From positions 992,001 through 1,056,000 of the forward strand of contig JBCBKO010000001.1 in assembly GCA_038521865.1 (NCBI GenBank): a stretch of DNA of 64,000 nt, given 5' to 3'. The notes below the pieces were generated by a model, which saw only the letters and a list, made by a program, of their open reading frames with translations, had not been told where the DNA came from and searched no databases. Shown here in pieces: positions 52,967 through 60,983 of this stretch. Positions within the stretch are counted from its first letter, which is position 1; each line of letters begins with the position of its first letter. The position numbers were made by a program, and so were the translations under genes. The DNA is from CALBPI01 sp038521865 (GTDB lineage Bacteria > Pseudomonadota > Gammaproteobacteria > Steroidobacterales > Woeseiaceae).

Positions 52967-52987
52967 TCGCTGAAGCCCAGCCTTCGG

Positions 52988-54082
52988 TCAGAGATACCGG
53001 CGCGTCACCCGGTCAGAAACCCGCGTCACGAGCTCGTAACCAATCGTGCCGAGGGCGTTGGCGACCACGCCGACCGGCAGTGCTTTTCCCCATAACGTCA
53101 CCGCACTCCCGTAGCCGCTGTCGGGCAGATCGGTGAGGTCGACGGCGAGCATATCCATGGAGACTCGCCCGACGAGTCCAGCGCGCGCTCCGTCGATGAG
53201 GACCGGTGCACCATCTGGCAGCATTCGCGGGTAACCGTCTCCATAACCGGCGGCGACGATACCGATTCGCATCGGTTTGTCCGCACGGAACCTGCCACCA
53301 TAGCCTACGCGATCGCCAATTCCGATCGTGCGCGTCGCGATAATCTTTGCACTGAATTCCATAACGGGAACGAGCGGCTCATGTTGGGGCGCACCGCTGT
53401 CCTCAAACGGCGTGATGCCATAAAGGCCAATGCCGGGTCGAATCCAGACGTCCCGGTCCGTCGCACTGAAACCGCCCGCGGCTAAGCCACGAAGGCCCCC
53501 CGGTGAATTGGCAAGGCTCAGCCCGCCGCCCCAACTCTCGATTAAGGGTTTTAGGGTCTGCAGCTGCGCTGTCGTCTGATAATTCGAATCAAGGTCAGCA
53601 CTGGCGAAATGACTCAGCAATCGAAGCTCTGCGTCTTCGCAAGTCGCGCTCACTTGAGCCACAACACCAGCAAATCGATCCGGCGGAAAACCGAGCCGGT
53701 TCATGCCGCTATCGACTTTGATCCAGATTATGCCTGGTTGGCGGTCGCTGGCAGCCATCAACGCGAGTTGCTCGTCGCAGTGAACTACAATCTCACAATC
53801 AAGCGCCAGCGCTGCCTCCAGGTCTGATGCGTCGAACACACCTTCCAGCAGCACTATCGGTGTTCGCACGCCGGCTTCTCGTAGTGCGCGAGCCTCGGAG
53901 ATGCGGGCCACCGCGAAGCTGTCGGCGCTCTCAAGCGCCGTTGCGACAGGCACCAAGCCATGGCCATACGCGTTAGCTTTGATGACAGCCATGACCTTGC
54001 AACCCGGTGAAGCACGTCGCAGCACCTCGAAATTGTGCTTCAAGGCCGCCGTATCAATGATTGCGGTAGCGGCGAAATCCAT
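52988..54082 (-). CDS. alr: Alanine racemase
   Basis: A 364-residue PLP enzyme that makes D-alanine for the cell wall. The PLP lysine is K35 in MAVIKANAYGHG, and the catalytic tyrosine lies in VGYGGRFRADK. The substrate region DRVGYGG, KVDSGMNRLGF and LYGITPFEDSG are also present. It follows dnaB by 17 bases on the same strand, the same order as in E. coli. Confidence 0.96.
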   Translation of the reverse strand: MDFAATAIIDTAALKHNFEVLRRASPGCKVMAVIKANAYGHGLVPVATALESADSFAVARISEARALREAGVRTPIVLLEGVFDASDLEAALALDCEIVVHCDEQLALMAASDRQPGIIWIKVDSGMNRLGFPPDRFAGVVAQVSATCEDAELRLLSHFASADLDSNYQTTAQLQTLKPLIESWGGGLSLANSPGGLRGLAAGGFSATDRDVWIRPGIGLYGITPFEDSGAPQHEPLVPVMEFSAKIIATRTIGIGDRVGYGGRFRADKPMRIGIVAAGYGDGYPRMLPDGAPVLIDGARAGLVGRVSMDMLAVDLTDLPDSGYGSAVTLWGKALPVGVVANALGTIGYELVTRVSDRVTRRYL

Positions 54083-54099
54083 GGTCGCTAAATCGTCTG

Positions 54100-55488
54100 C
54101 TAAAACTGCGGAACGTCCTGCGCGTAGCTGTCGGGTACCCAGTTTTCGAATTTGGTGTACTTGCCAACGAACGTCAGTGGGAACTCACCGGTCGGGCCGT
54201 TGCGTTGTTTGGAAATGATAATGTCGGCCACACCTTTTCGCGGCGTGTCGGCATCGTAAACCTCCTCGCGATAGATAAAGCAGATCAAGTCGGCATCCTG
54301 CTCGATCGCTCCTGACTCGCGCAGATCAGACATCACCGGTTTCTTGTCCGTTCGCTGCTCGACACTACGGTTGAGCTGCGAGAGTGCAATCACGGGAACT
54401 TCGAGCTCTTTGGCGAGCGCTTTCAAACCACGCGAGATCTCGGAAATCTCCGCCGTGCGATTCTCGGTGTTTCCTGGTACCTGCATGAGCTGGAGATAAT
54501 CGACCACGATAAGACCCAATCCGTGTTCACGTTTGAGTCGCCTCGCCCGTGCTCGGACTTCCGTCGGCGACAGCGCCGGAGTGTCATCGATAAAGATCGG
54601 CGCTTCCGACATCAGTTGTACTGCCGTATTGATCCGAGACCAATCCTCGTCGGGAAACTTTCCCGTCCGCAAGTGTGTCTGATCGACCCGACCGAGCGAT
54701 GAGATCATGCGAAACGCCAGCTGGTCAGCGCTCATCTCCATGCTGTAGATCGCGGTGGGCTTCTGATAGCCGATGGCGGCGTTCTCGGCGATGTTGACCG
54801 CGAGGGTCGTCTTACCCATCGAGGGGCGTCCCGCAATAATCACGAGATCGCCGGGCTGCAAACCCGCGGTCATCTTGTCGAATTCGGCATAACCGGTCGG
54901 CAGACCGGTGACGTCCCCACCGGACTGATGCAACTGGTCGAGGCGATCCACGGTCGCTGGCAACACATCACGCAGCGCCTGGAAGCCACCACGCCGATTA
55001 CCCTTATCCGCGATCTCGAACACTGCCCGTTCCGCTTCATCAACGAGCTCGGTGGCGGTTCTGCCCTCAGGCTCAAATGCACTGCCGGCGATTTCGTTGC
55101 CCGCGGTGATCAGCGAACGCAACACAGACCGCTCACGCAGGATTCTCGCGTACGCGACAATGTTAGCCGCCGACGGCGTATCGTTAGCTAACAGCGCGAG
55201 ATAATCGAGACCGCCCGATTGCTCAAGCTCGCCACGGTTGTCGAGGAACTCAGAGACCGTCACCACATCGCAGGGCTGGCGATCCTCATTGAGCAATCCC
55301 AACGCCGTAAATATCAGCCGATGGTCGGGACGATAGAAATCGTCTGCCGTGACCACATCGGCGACACGGTCCCAGGCTGTGTTGTCCAGCATCAAGCCGC
55401 CGAGCAATGACTGCTCGGCCTCTATCGAATGCGGAGGAACGCGGAGCTGACGCTCCGCTTCGAGACCGCGCTCGAATGCGCTGGACAA
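54100..55488 (-). CDS. dnaB: Replicative DNA helicase DnaB
   Basis: The hexameric helicase of the replication fork, 462 residues. The amino-terminal DnaG-binding domain starts at PPHSIEAEQSLLGGLMLDN; the RecA-like core has Walker A GRPSMGKTTLAVNIAE, IYSMEMSADQLAFRM and IVVDYLQLMQ. No intein or insertion interrupts it. It lies eight bases after rplI on the same strand. Confidence 0.97.
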   Translation of the reverse strand: MSSAFERGLEAERQLRVPPHSIEAEQSLLGGLMLDNTAWDRVADVVTADDFYRPDHRLIFTALGLLNEDRQPCDVVTVSEFLDNRGELEQSGGLDYLALLANDTPSAANIVAYARILRERSVLRSLITAGNEIAGSAFEPEGRTATELVDEAERAVFEIADKGNRRGGFQALRDVLPATVDRLDQLHQSGGDVTGLPTGYAEFDKMTAGLQPGDLVIIAGRPSMGKTTLAVNIAENAAIGYQKPTAIYSMEMSADQLAFRMISSLGRVDQTHLRTGKFPDEDWSRINTAVQLMSEAPIFIDDTPALSPTEVRARARRLKREHGLGLIVVDYLQLMQVPGNTENRTAEISEISRGLKALAKELEVPVIALSQLNRSVEQRTDKKPVMSDLRESGAIEQDADLICFIYREEVYDADTPRKGVADIIISKQRNGPTGEFPLTFVGKYTKFENWVPDSYAQDVPQF

Positions 55489-55496
55489 GACGCTGA

Positions 55497-55952
55497 CTAG
55501 CCTTCGTCGGCGACGACGACGACCGTCGCCATCACATCGACGTCGGCGTGCAGATGCAATCCTATTTCGTGCTCACCCAGTTCACGGAACGCCCCTTCGT
55601 CGGTAAGACGAACCTCAGAGCGCTGGATCGGCAAACCGGCCGCCGTGAACGCATCGGCAATATCCATCGTACCGACGGACCCGAAGAGCTTGCCTTCAGT
55701 GCCAGCTAGCGCCTTGATTTCGACGCGGGCACCTTCCAGTTCCTCTGCACGCTTCTGCGCAGCTGCGAGTTCTTCAGCAGCTTTCGCTTCGAGCTCTGCC
55801 CGACGGGCTTCAAACTCTTCGAGGTTTGCAGGCGTTGCCAACGTCGCTTTGCCTTGCGGCAACAGGAAATTGCGACCATAACCTGACTTCACGGTGACCT
55901 TGTCACCAATGCCACCCAGGTTCTCTACTTTCTCAAGAAGAATCACTTCCAT
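55497..55952 (-). CDS. rplI: 50S ribosomal protein L9
   Basis: A 151-residue L9 with the diagnostic MEVILLEKVENLGGIGDKVTVKSGYGRNFLLPQGKA start, a long connecting helix rich in Ala/Glu and the carboxyl-terminal domain (FGSVGTMDIADAF, LGEHEIGLHLHADV). It is placed between the DUF2232-like gene and dnaB in the rpsF-rpsR-rplI-dnaB order. Confidence 0.97.
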   Translation of the reverse strand: MEVILLEKVENLGGIGDKVTVKSGYGRNFLLPQGKATLATPANLEEFEARRAELEAKAAEELAAAQKRAEELEGARVEIKALAGTEGKLFGSVGTMDIADAFTAAGLPIQRSEVRLTDEGAFRELGEHEIGLHLHADVDVMATVVVVADEG

Positions 55953-55994
55953 CTTTATCTGCCTCTTTGCCCCTAATGGGCATTCAACCGCAGC

Positions 55995-56879
55995 TTAGCC
56001 GTCCGAAGGCGTTCGCTGCGAAAAATTAAACCATGCGTCGATGTATCCTGCTACCGGGTAAATCGGCCAGGCAACCAAAAACGCCAAGTAGACCGGAACC
56101 AACGCAAACCACGGTAGTGCCCACCGAACCCTGCACCAGTGTGCCAACGCAATACCATGCAAAACAAACGCCACGAAACACGCAATCGCAAGGTTCATCA
56201 ACAGGCCCGGCTCACCAATCAACGAGACCACCACCGCGAGCACCAACAGCAACACAGCAAGTGCTCGACCGAGATTTACATCGCAAAATCGTCCATAGCG
56301 CTCGCGTGAGCGATCGCTGCCCGTGTCCCACAGGAAATTACCGACACTCAGTGCAGCTGTGCACATCAGCCAGAATCCCCCAGCAACCGCGCCGGTCGCC
56401 AGCGTCGACAGCTCCCTCAAGCGCGCCGACAACTGCAATGTCTCCGCGTTGGTCAAGTCCGTCCGCCATATCGGCTCCAGCATCGTTTCAAAAACCAGTA
56501 ACCAAAATGCCGGCGGATCATCGACCATGATCCAGAAAGCGACCACTCCAGCGAGAAACGCGAGCAAGCTCAACTGAATCGTGAACGTCAGCGACCGAGT
56601 TCGCTTCAGTGCCATCGCCATAGCGACCGCGGCGATGAACGCGACGCCCGCCTGAATCGGTAATGCAAGCCCCCCTTCTGGCCCCACGAGCCCTGCGATA
56701 AGGAGAATCACCAGACTGCTTAGCAACACCGGCAACGAACCACTGACTCCGTAGGCAAGCACCGATGCGGTCGCAATGCCCATGGCGATCACGATGCCGA
56801 AGCCCAGAAAGAACATCAGCGTGATCAGAATGCTCTGATGACGCTTCGAGCCCATGATCCAGATCGCGGCGTCTTTCAC
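55995..56879 (-). CDS. DUF2232-like membrane protein between rpsR and rplI
   Basis: A 294-residue membrane protein with about nine hydrophobic segments. It has the short start IWIMGSKRHQSILITL, resembling the F-I-M-x-G-R-x-Q start of DUF2232 proteins often encoded between rpsR and rplI in gammaproteobacteria. The conserved RERYGRF-type segment in the late cytoplasmic loop is present. Its function is unknown; the position suggests a link to growth or membrane homeostasis. The start is GTG. Confidence 0.75.
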   Translation of the reverse strand: MKDAAIWIMGSKRHQSILITLMFFLGFGIVIAMGIATASVLAYGVSGSLPVLLSSLVILLIAGLVGPEGGLALPIQAGVAFIAAVAMAMALKRTRSLTFTIQLSLLAFLAGVVAFWIMVDDPPAFWLLVFETMLEPIWRTDLTNAETLQLSARLRELSTLATGAVAGGFWLMCTAALSVGNFLWDTGSDRSRERYGRFCDVNLGRALAVLLLVLAVVVSLIGEPGLLMNLAIACFVAFVLHGIALAHWCRVRWALPWFALVPVYLAFLVAWPIYPVAGYIDAWFNFSQRTPSDG

Positions 56880-56895
56880 GATCGCGCCCTATGCC

Positions 56896-57120
56896 CTAGT
56901 GCTGATCCGTGTACGGCAACAACGCCAGGTAACGAGCGCGCTTAACTGCAGTCGCCAACTGACGTTGGTAACGCGCCTTGGTGCCTGTGATGCGACTCGG
57001 CACAATCTTGCCGGTTTCCGTGATGTAGCCCTTCAGCAGGTTGATGTCTTTGTAATCAATCTGCTCGATGCCTTCCGCAGTAAATCGACAGAACTTCCGG
57101 CGACGTGAATGACGGCTCAT
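56896..57120 (-). CDS. rpsR: 30S ribosomal protein S18
   Basis: A 74-residue S18 with KFCRFTAEGIEQIDYKDINLLKGYITETGKIVPSRITGTKARYQRQL. It overlaps rpsF by four bases (ATGA). It has a single cysteine and no zinc-binding set, the usual type. Confidence 0.97.
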   Translation of the reverse strand: MSRHSRRRKFCRFTAEGIEQIDYKDINLLKGYITETGKIVPSRITGTKARYQRQLATAVKRARYLALLPYTDQH

Positions 57121-57590
57121 GCTGCCTCTCCTTCATTGTTGGTGGCTTCCGCCTCGGGCGCCGCCTCAGCGGCTTCTGCTGGCGCTTCACTGGCTTCGCG
57201 TGCACGTGCTTCAGCTGCAGCTTTCGCTTCACGACGGCGCGCAGACTCCCGCTCTTTTGCCTTCTCGTCTTCGACAGCCTTAGCCATCGGAGACGCGTCG
57301 GTAAACGCACGATCCATGCTCATAATCAGGTGACGCAGTACGGCGTCATTGAACTTGAAGGCAGCGCGTAGCTCTTCGATCGCTTCTTTGCCCGCTTCAA
57401 CGTTCAGCAGCAAGTAGTGCGCTTTGTGTACCTTGTTGATGGAATGCGCCAGCTGGCGGCGGCCCCAGTCTTCGAGTCGGTGGATGACACCGCCCGTATC
57501 GGTGATGAGCTTCTGATAACGCTCAAGCATGCCAGGGACTTGTTCACTCTGGTCAGGGTGGACCAGAAACACGATTTCATAGTGTCTCAA
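57117..57590 (-). CDS. rpsF: 30S ribosomal protein S6 with an Ala/Glu-rich tail
   Basis: A 157-residue S6 with core MRHYEIVFLVHPDQSEQVPGMLERY. After about residue 100 it carries a charged tail of alanines, glutamates and arginines ending GEAA, about 25 residues longer than E. coli S6. The start is an unusual TTG at 57590, decided by AAAGGAG six bases upstream and the family start at this point. A hairpin with a seven-pair stem lies 19 bases upstream in the leader. Confidence 0.95.
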   Translation of the reverse strand: MRHYEIVFLVHPDQSEQVPGMLERYQKLITDTGGVIHRLEDWGRRQLAHSINKVHKAHYLLLNVEAGKEAIEELRAAFKFNDAVLRHLIMSMDRAFTDASPMAKAVEDEKAKERESARRREAKAAAEARAREASEAPAEAAEAAPEAEATNNEGEAA

Positions 57591-57608
57591 GAGACGCTCC
57601 TTTCGGGT

Positions 57609-57635
57609 TTGCCACCCATACACTTGGTGTGGCAA
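57609..57635 (-). promoter_or_regulatory. Leader hairpin upstream of rpsF
   Basis: A stem TTGCCAC/GTGGCAA of seven perfect pairs (27 bases overall) lies in the rpsF leader. S6-S18 in many bacteria regulate their operon by binding a leader hairpin near the ribosome site; this one is in the right place. The conserved CCG bulge of the known motif was not identified in it. Confidence 0.45.
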
Positions 57636-57687
57636 GGAGTTAATCCGAATTGTTTAGGCGACCCGTCGAGGGGCTCGCCAGCCGGCA

Positions 57688-57717
57688 AGGATACAGGAAT
57701 CTGGGCTTTTGCGGCAA
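57688..57717 (-). promoter_or_regulatory. Candidate promoter of the rpsF-rpsR-rplI-dnaB-alr operon
   Basis: On the minus strand TTGCCG (57712-57717) and TATCCT (57688-57693) are 18 bases apart. They lie about 100 bases before the rpsF start, just after the rlmB stop. Confidence 0.5.
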
Positions 57718-57720
57718 GCG

Positions 57721-58476
57721 TCAGTCGCGACGTTGGCGCTGGGCCTCGTAGAGCATCAGTCCGGTCGCCACAGAAACATTTAAGCTCTCGACAAGCCCTT
57801 TCATCGGCATGGCGACAAGATGATCACATCGCTGGGCGAGCGAATCCGACAACCCGGTTGACTCGGTTCCCATGACAATCGCCGTAGGCCCGACAAGATC
57901 AGCGTCCCAATACGTGCTATCCGCCGCATCGCTCGTGCCAATGATCCTCACGCCATAGCTTCGCAACCACTCCAGGGTCTTGCCGGCGTTGCGAACCGTG
58001 ACCAGTGGCACAGACTCGGCGCCTCCCGATGCGACCTTGCGCACAGCAGGTGTCATCCTGGCCGCACCGTCACGAGCCACAACCACAGCAAGCACACCGC
58101 AGGCGTCGGCTGTGCGCAGACACGCACCAAGATTGTGCGGGTCCTGCAGCTCGTCAAGTACCAACAAGAGCGGCGCCTCGCCCGCTTGCAAAGCCTGCTC
58201 CAACTGAGTCCTCAGTCGGGCCTCATCCCAGGGGTCAAGATTCTTTAGCGCCGCTACTAAACCTTGATGGGCAGTACCCTTCGCCATGTCGTCCAGGCGA
58301 AAGTTGCGTACCGGGTGAACTTGGATACCACGCGCACCCGCCTCTGCAACAACTGCCTTCACGCGCTCGTTGCGGCTGCGCTCATCGACAAAGACTTTCC
58401 GTACCTTGGTCGGGTGTGTACGTATCAGGCGCTGCACAGCGTGAATGCCGGCGCTGAACTGTCCACCCGTCGCCAC
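57721..58476 (-). CDS. rlmB: 23S rRNA (guanosine-2251 2'-O)-methyltransferase
   Basis: RlmB methylates G2251 in the peptidyl-transferase region. The protein has about 251 residues with the SPOUT signatures: LVLDELQDPHNLGACLRTADACG, IVMGTESTGLS and MPMKGLVESLNVSVATGLMLYE. The GTG at 58476 just after the rnr stop is preferred because family members begin a few residues before GIHAVQ. An upstream start at 58527 would overlap rnr by 50 bases. It is co-transcribed with rnr, as in E. coli. Confidence 0.94.
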   Translation of the reverse strand: MATGGQFSAGIHAVQRLIRTHPTKVRKVFVDERSRNERVKAVVAEAGARGIQVHPVRNFRLDDMAKGTAHQGLVAALKNLDPWDEARLRTQLEQALQAGEAPLLLVLDELQDPHNLGACLRTADACGVLAVVVARDGAARMTPAVRKVASGGAESVPLVTVRNAGKTLEWLRSYGVRIIGTSDAADSTYWDADLVGPTAIVMGTESTGLSDSLAQRCDHLVAMPMKGLVESLNVSVATGLMLYEAQRQRRD

Positions 58477-58477
58477 C

Positions 58478-60679
58478 CTATCTGCCTCGCCGTTTCTTGC
58501 GTTCCGGTCTGGACGAGGTTCGTTCAACGCGGTCGTACAGGACGAAATCGATCTGACGGGACTCCATATCCACTCGATTCACGATCACCTCAATCATATC
58601 GCCCAGCTGGAACACCTGCCCCGAGCGATTACCGACGAGTCGCTGCCGCTCAGGCTCGTGCTTGAAGTAGTCGCTCCCTAGCGACGATACATGTATCAGG
58701 CCGTCCACCTGCAAATCGCCGATCTGGACGAACAGTCCAAAATGCGTGACGCCACTGATCAGTCCGTGGAATCGTTCACCGAGATGCTTCGACATGTACT
58801 GGCACTTGAGCAGCGCTTCCACCTCGCGCGTGGCCTCCTCGGCACGACGCTCTCGCTCCGACGTGAGCTTGCCGAGTCTCACCATTGCCTCGCCATCATA
58901 GCGGTATTGGCGCGCCTTGCCCCCGGACGTCATGTGTCGGATGGCACGGTGAACGAGTAGATCCGGGTAGCGTCGAATCGGGGAAGTAAAGTGCGCGTAG
59001 GCGTCGAGCGCCAGACCAAAGTGACCGATATTGTCCGGGGTGTACTCAGCATGGGCGAAGGATCTCAGCAGTGCCATGTTGATCGCATATGCATCGGGGC
59101 GATCCTGCACCTTGGACATCAGAGCCCGCAATGTCTTCGGCGTCGGGTGCGCGGAGTGCGGCACCTTAAAACCAAGCTCCAGCATGAATCGCCGAAATTC
59201 ATCAAACCGATCCTCATCCGGTTTGGCGTGAACGCGGAATAACGCTTGTACCTTCTTCTTGAGAATAAACTTCGCCGCCTCGACATTCGCGGCGATCATG
59301 CATTCCTCGATCAATCGATGTGCGTCATTGCGTGGCGTGGCCGCGATGGCGCGTACCTCGCCATCGTCATCGGTTCGGATGCGAAGCTGAGGCAGATCCA
59401 ACTCGATGGCACCGCGCATCTTGCGCCTTTTTGCGAACGCCTTATATAAGTCATGCAACGTTCGTACGCTCTCGGCAACTTCGCCTCGCAAGGCCTTGTG
59501 ACTGCGCTCGCCGTCCAGGAATTTTTTGACCTCGGAGTAGGTCAGCCTGGCATGCGAGCGCATGACTGCATCGTAGAATGTTGACCGGGTCACCTGCCCT
59601 TTGGCATCGACGGTCATGTCGCAAACCATGCAAAGCCGATCGACGCGCGGATTCAATGAACAAAGCCCGTTCGAAAGCACTTCCGGGAGCATCGGCACAA
59701 CCCGATCCGGGAAGTACACCGAGGTTGCGCGATTGATCGCTTCCTTGTCGATGGGGCTATCGGGCGTTACGTAGTGCGCAACATCGGCGATAGCGACGAT
59801 CAACCGCCAGCCACTGCCCTTCTTTTTCGCATAAACAGCGTCATCAAAGTCGCGGGCATCCGCACCGTCGATCGTCACCAAAGGCAACTTACGCAGATCC
59901 TTGCGTCCCTGCTTCGCGCGTGTCGGTACTGTGGCACCAAACTGCTTCGCCTCTGCACCCACCGCCCGGGGCCAGCGATGCGGGATACCGTGCGCGTGGA
60001 TCGCAAGATCCGTCGGCATACCTTGTTTCTCTGGATCGCCGAGGACACGGGAAATACTCGCCGTCGCTAACTGATCGCGATCCGGATAATCAAGAATCTT
60101 CGCAATCACGACATCACCGGGCTTAGCTTTGCCATGCTTGCCGCGAGGCACTAGTAGACGCTGCGTCAAGCGCGGATTATCGGGCACGACAAGTCCGATG
60201 CCGCGCTCGCTGATATAGCGTCCGGCGACCTCCTGATGTGCGCGCTCGAGAATATCGAGAATCATTGCCTCCGAACCCCGTCGCGTGCGCCGCTTCAGCT
60301 TTGCGGCAACCCGATCACCATCCATGATGCGCGCCATTTCGCGCGGGGAGAGGTACATGTCTTCCTCATCATCATCGCGAATCAGAAACCCAAACCCATC
60401 GCGGTGCGCCCTGACTGAGCCATTGATGATCTCAAGTCGTTCGGACAGGCAGTACTGTTCCTGCCGATTAAGATGGAGTTGCCCGGAACGCAGCATCCGC
60501 GAGAGCACCTCGGAGAGCGAGCGTTTTTGGCGTTTTCCTTTAAGGGAAAATAGATGTGCGATTTGATCGAAATCGAGCGGCCGACCGGCCTGCTCTAGCG
60601 CATCGAGAATGCGAACGCGATCGGGGACTGGATGTTTATAGGCGCCGCCTTTCTTGTTGCGCCCGGATGATTCACTCAA
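58478..60679 (-). CDS. rnr: 3'-5' exoribonuclease RNase R
   Basis: A processive exonuclease of 733 residues that digests structured RNA, mRNA decay intermediates and defective rRNA. It has an amino-terminal winged helix (about 15-75), cold-shock domains, the RNB catalytic domain with DGADARDFDDAVY (active-site aspartates), TSPIRRYPDLLVHR, and a carboxyl-terminal S1 domain with a short basic tail. E. coli RNase R is 813 residues; the shorter length is in the tail. The start is a TTG at 60679 with a poor ribosome site, so expression may be limited. It is divergent from tRNA-Leu. Confidence 0.95.
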   Translation of the reverse strand: MSESSGRNKKGGAYKHPVPDRVRILDALEQAGRPLDFDQIAHLFSLKGKRQKRSLSEVLSRMLRSGQLHLNRQEQYCLSERLEIINGSVRAHRDGFGFLIRDDDEEDMYLSPREMARIMDGDRVAAKLKRRTRRGSEAMILDILERAHQEVAGRYISERGIGLVVPDNPRLTQRLLVPRGKHGKAKPGDVVIAKILDYPDRDQLATASISRVLGDPEKQGMPTDLAIHAHGIPHRWPRAVGAEAKQFGATVPTRAKQGRKDLRKLPLVTIDGADARDFDDAVYAKKKGSGWRLIVAIADVAHYVTPDSPIDKEAINRATSVYFPDRVVPMLPEVLSNGLCSLNPRVDRLCMVCDMTVDAKGQVTRSTFYDAVMRSHARLTYSEVKKFLDGERSHKALRGEVAESVRTLHDLYKAFAKRRKMRGAIELDLPQLRIRTDDDGEVRAIAATPRNDAHRLIEECMIAANVEAAKFILKKKVQALFRVHAKPDEDRFDEFRRFMLELGFKVPHSAHPTPKTLRALMSKVQDRPDAYAINMALLRSFAHAEYTPDNIGHFGLALDAYAHFTSPIRRYPDLLVHRAIRHMTSGGKARQYRYDGEAMVRLGKLTSERERRAEEATREVEALLKCQYMSKHLGERFHGLISGVTHFGLFVQIGDLQVDGLIHVSSLGSDYFKHEPERQRLVGNRSGQVFQLGDMIEVIVNRVDMESRQIDFVLYDRVERTSSRPERKKRRGR

Positions 60680-60715
60680 TCAGTGTTTTCCTTTGCTTTG
60701 ACCCGCCATCGTTCG

Positions 60716-60745
60716 TTGACAGGTCTGTGATGGTTCCGCTACAGT
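60716..60745 (+). promoter_or_regulatory. Promoter of tRNA-Leu
   Basis: TTGACA (60716-60721) and TACAGT (60740-60745) are spaced by 18 bases and lie 42 bases before the tRNA. The perfect -35 makes this the best promoter match in the window. Confidence 0.7.
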
Positions 60746-60787
60746 CGCCCGCCTCACCAGTACACGACCAGTGTACCTGCACCCTGT

Positions 60788-60874
60788 GCCCAGGTGGCGG
60801 AATTGGTAGACGCGCATGGTTCAGGTCCATGTCTACGAAAGTAGGTGGAGGTTCAAGTCCTCTCCTGGGCACCA
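60788..60874 (+). tRNA. tRNA-Leu (anticodon CAG)
   Basis: A class II tRNA of 87 bases including an encoded CCA. The acceptor GCCCAGG pairs with CCTGGGC, the anticodon loop TTCAGGT gives CAG, a long variable arm is present and the T arm is GGAGGTTCAAGTCCTCT. It decodes CUG leucine codons. Confidence 0.97.
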
Positions 60875-60879
60875 CTCTC

Positions 60880-60900
60880 GACACGTAGATGTGTCATTTT
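60880..60900 (+). terminator. Candidate terminator of tRNA-Leu
   Basis: GACAC-GTAGAT-GTGTC is a five-pair stem followed by ATTTT, six bases after the tRNA. The short stem and T-run make it a weak to moderate terminator. Confidence 0.5.
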
Positions 60901-60983
60901 CACCGCTAGATCGCGCCGCTGGGCATGCCTCTCTGACACAGCGTGGCTGGCACGGCATCAACGCCATGCCAGCCACCGTACCC

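Noticed and set aside
52967..52987. Inverted repeat between the convergent FHA and alr genes
   Set aside because: Pairing is imperfect and there is no T-run on either strand.
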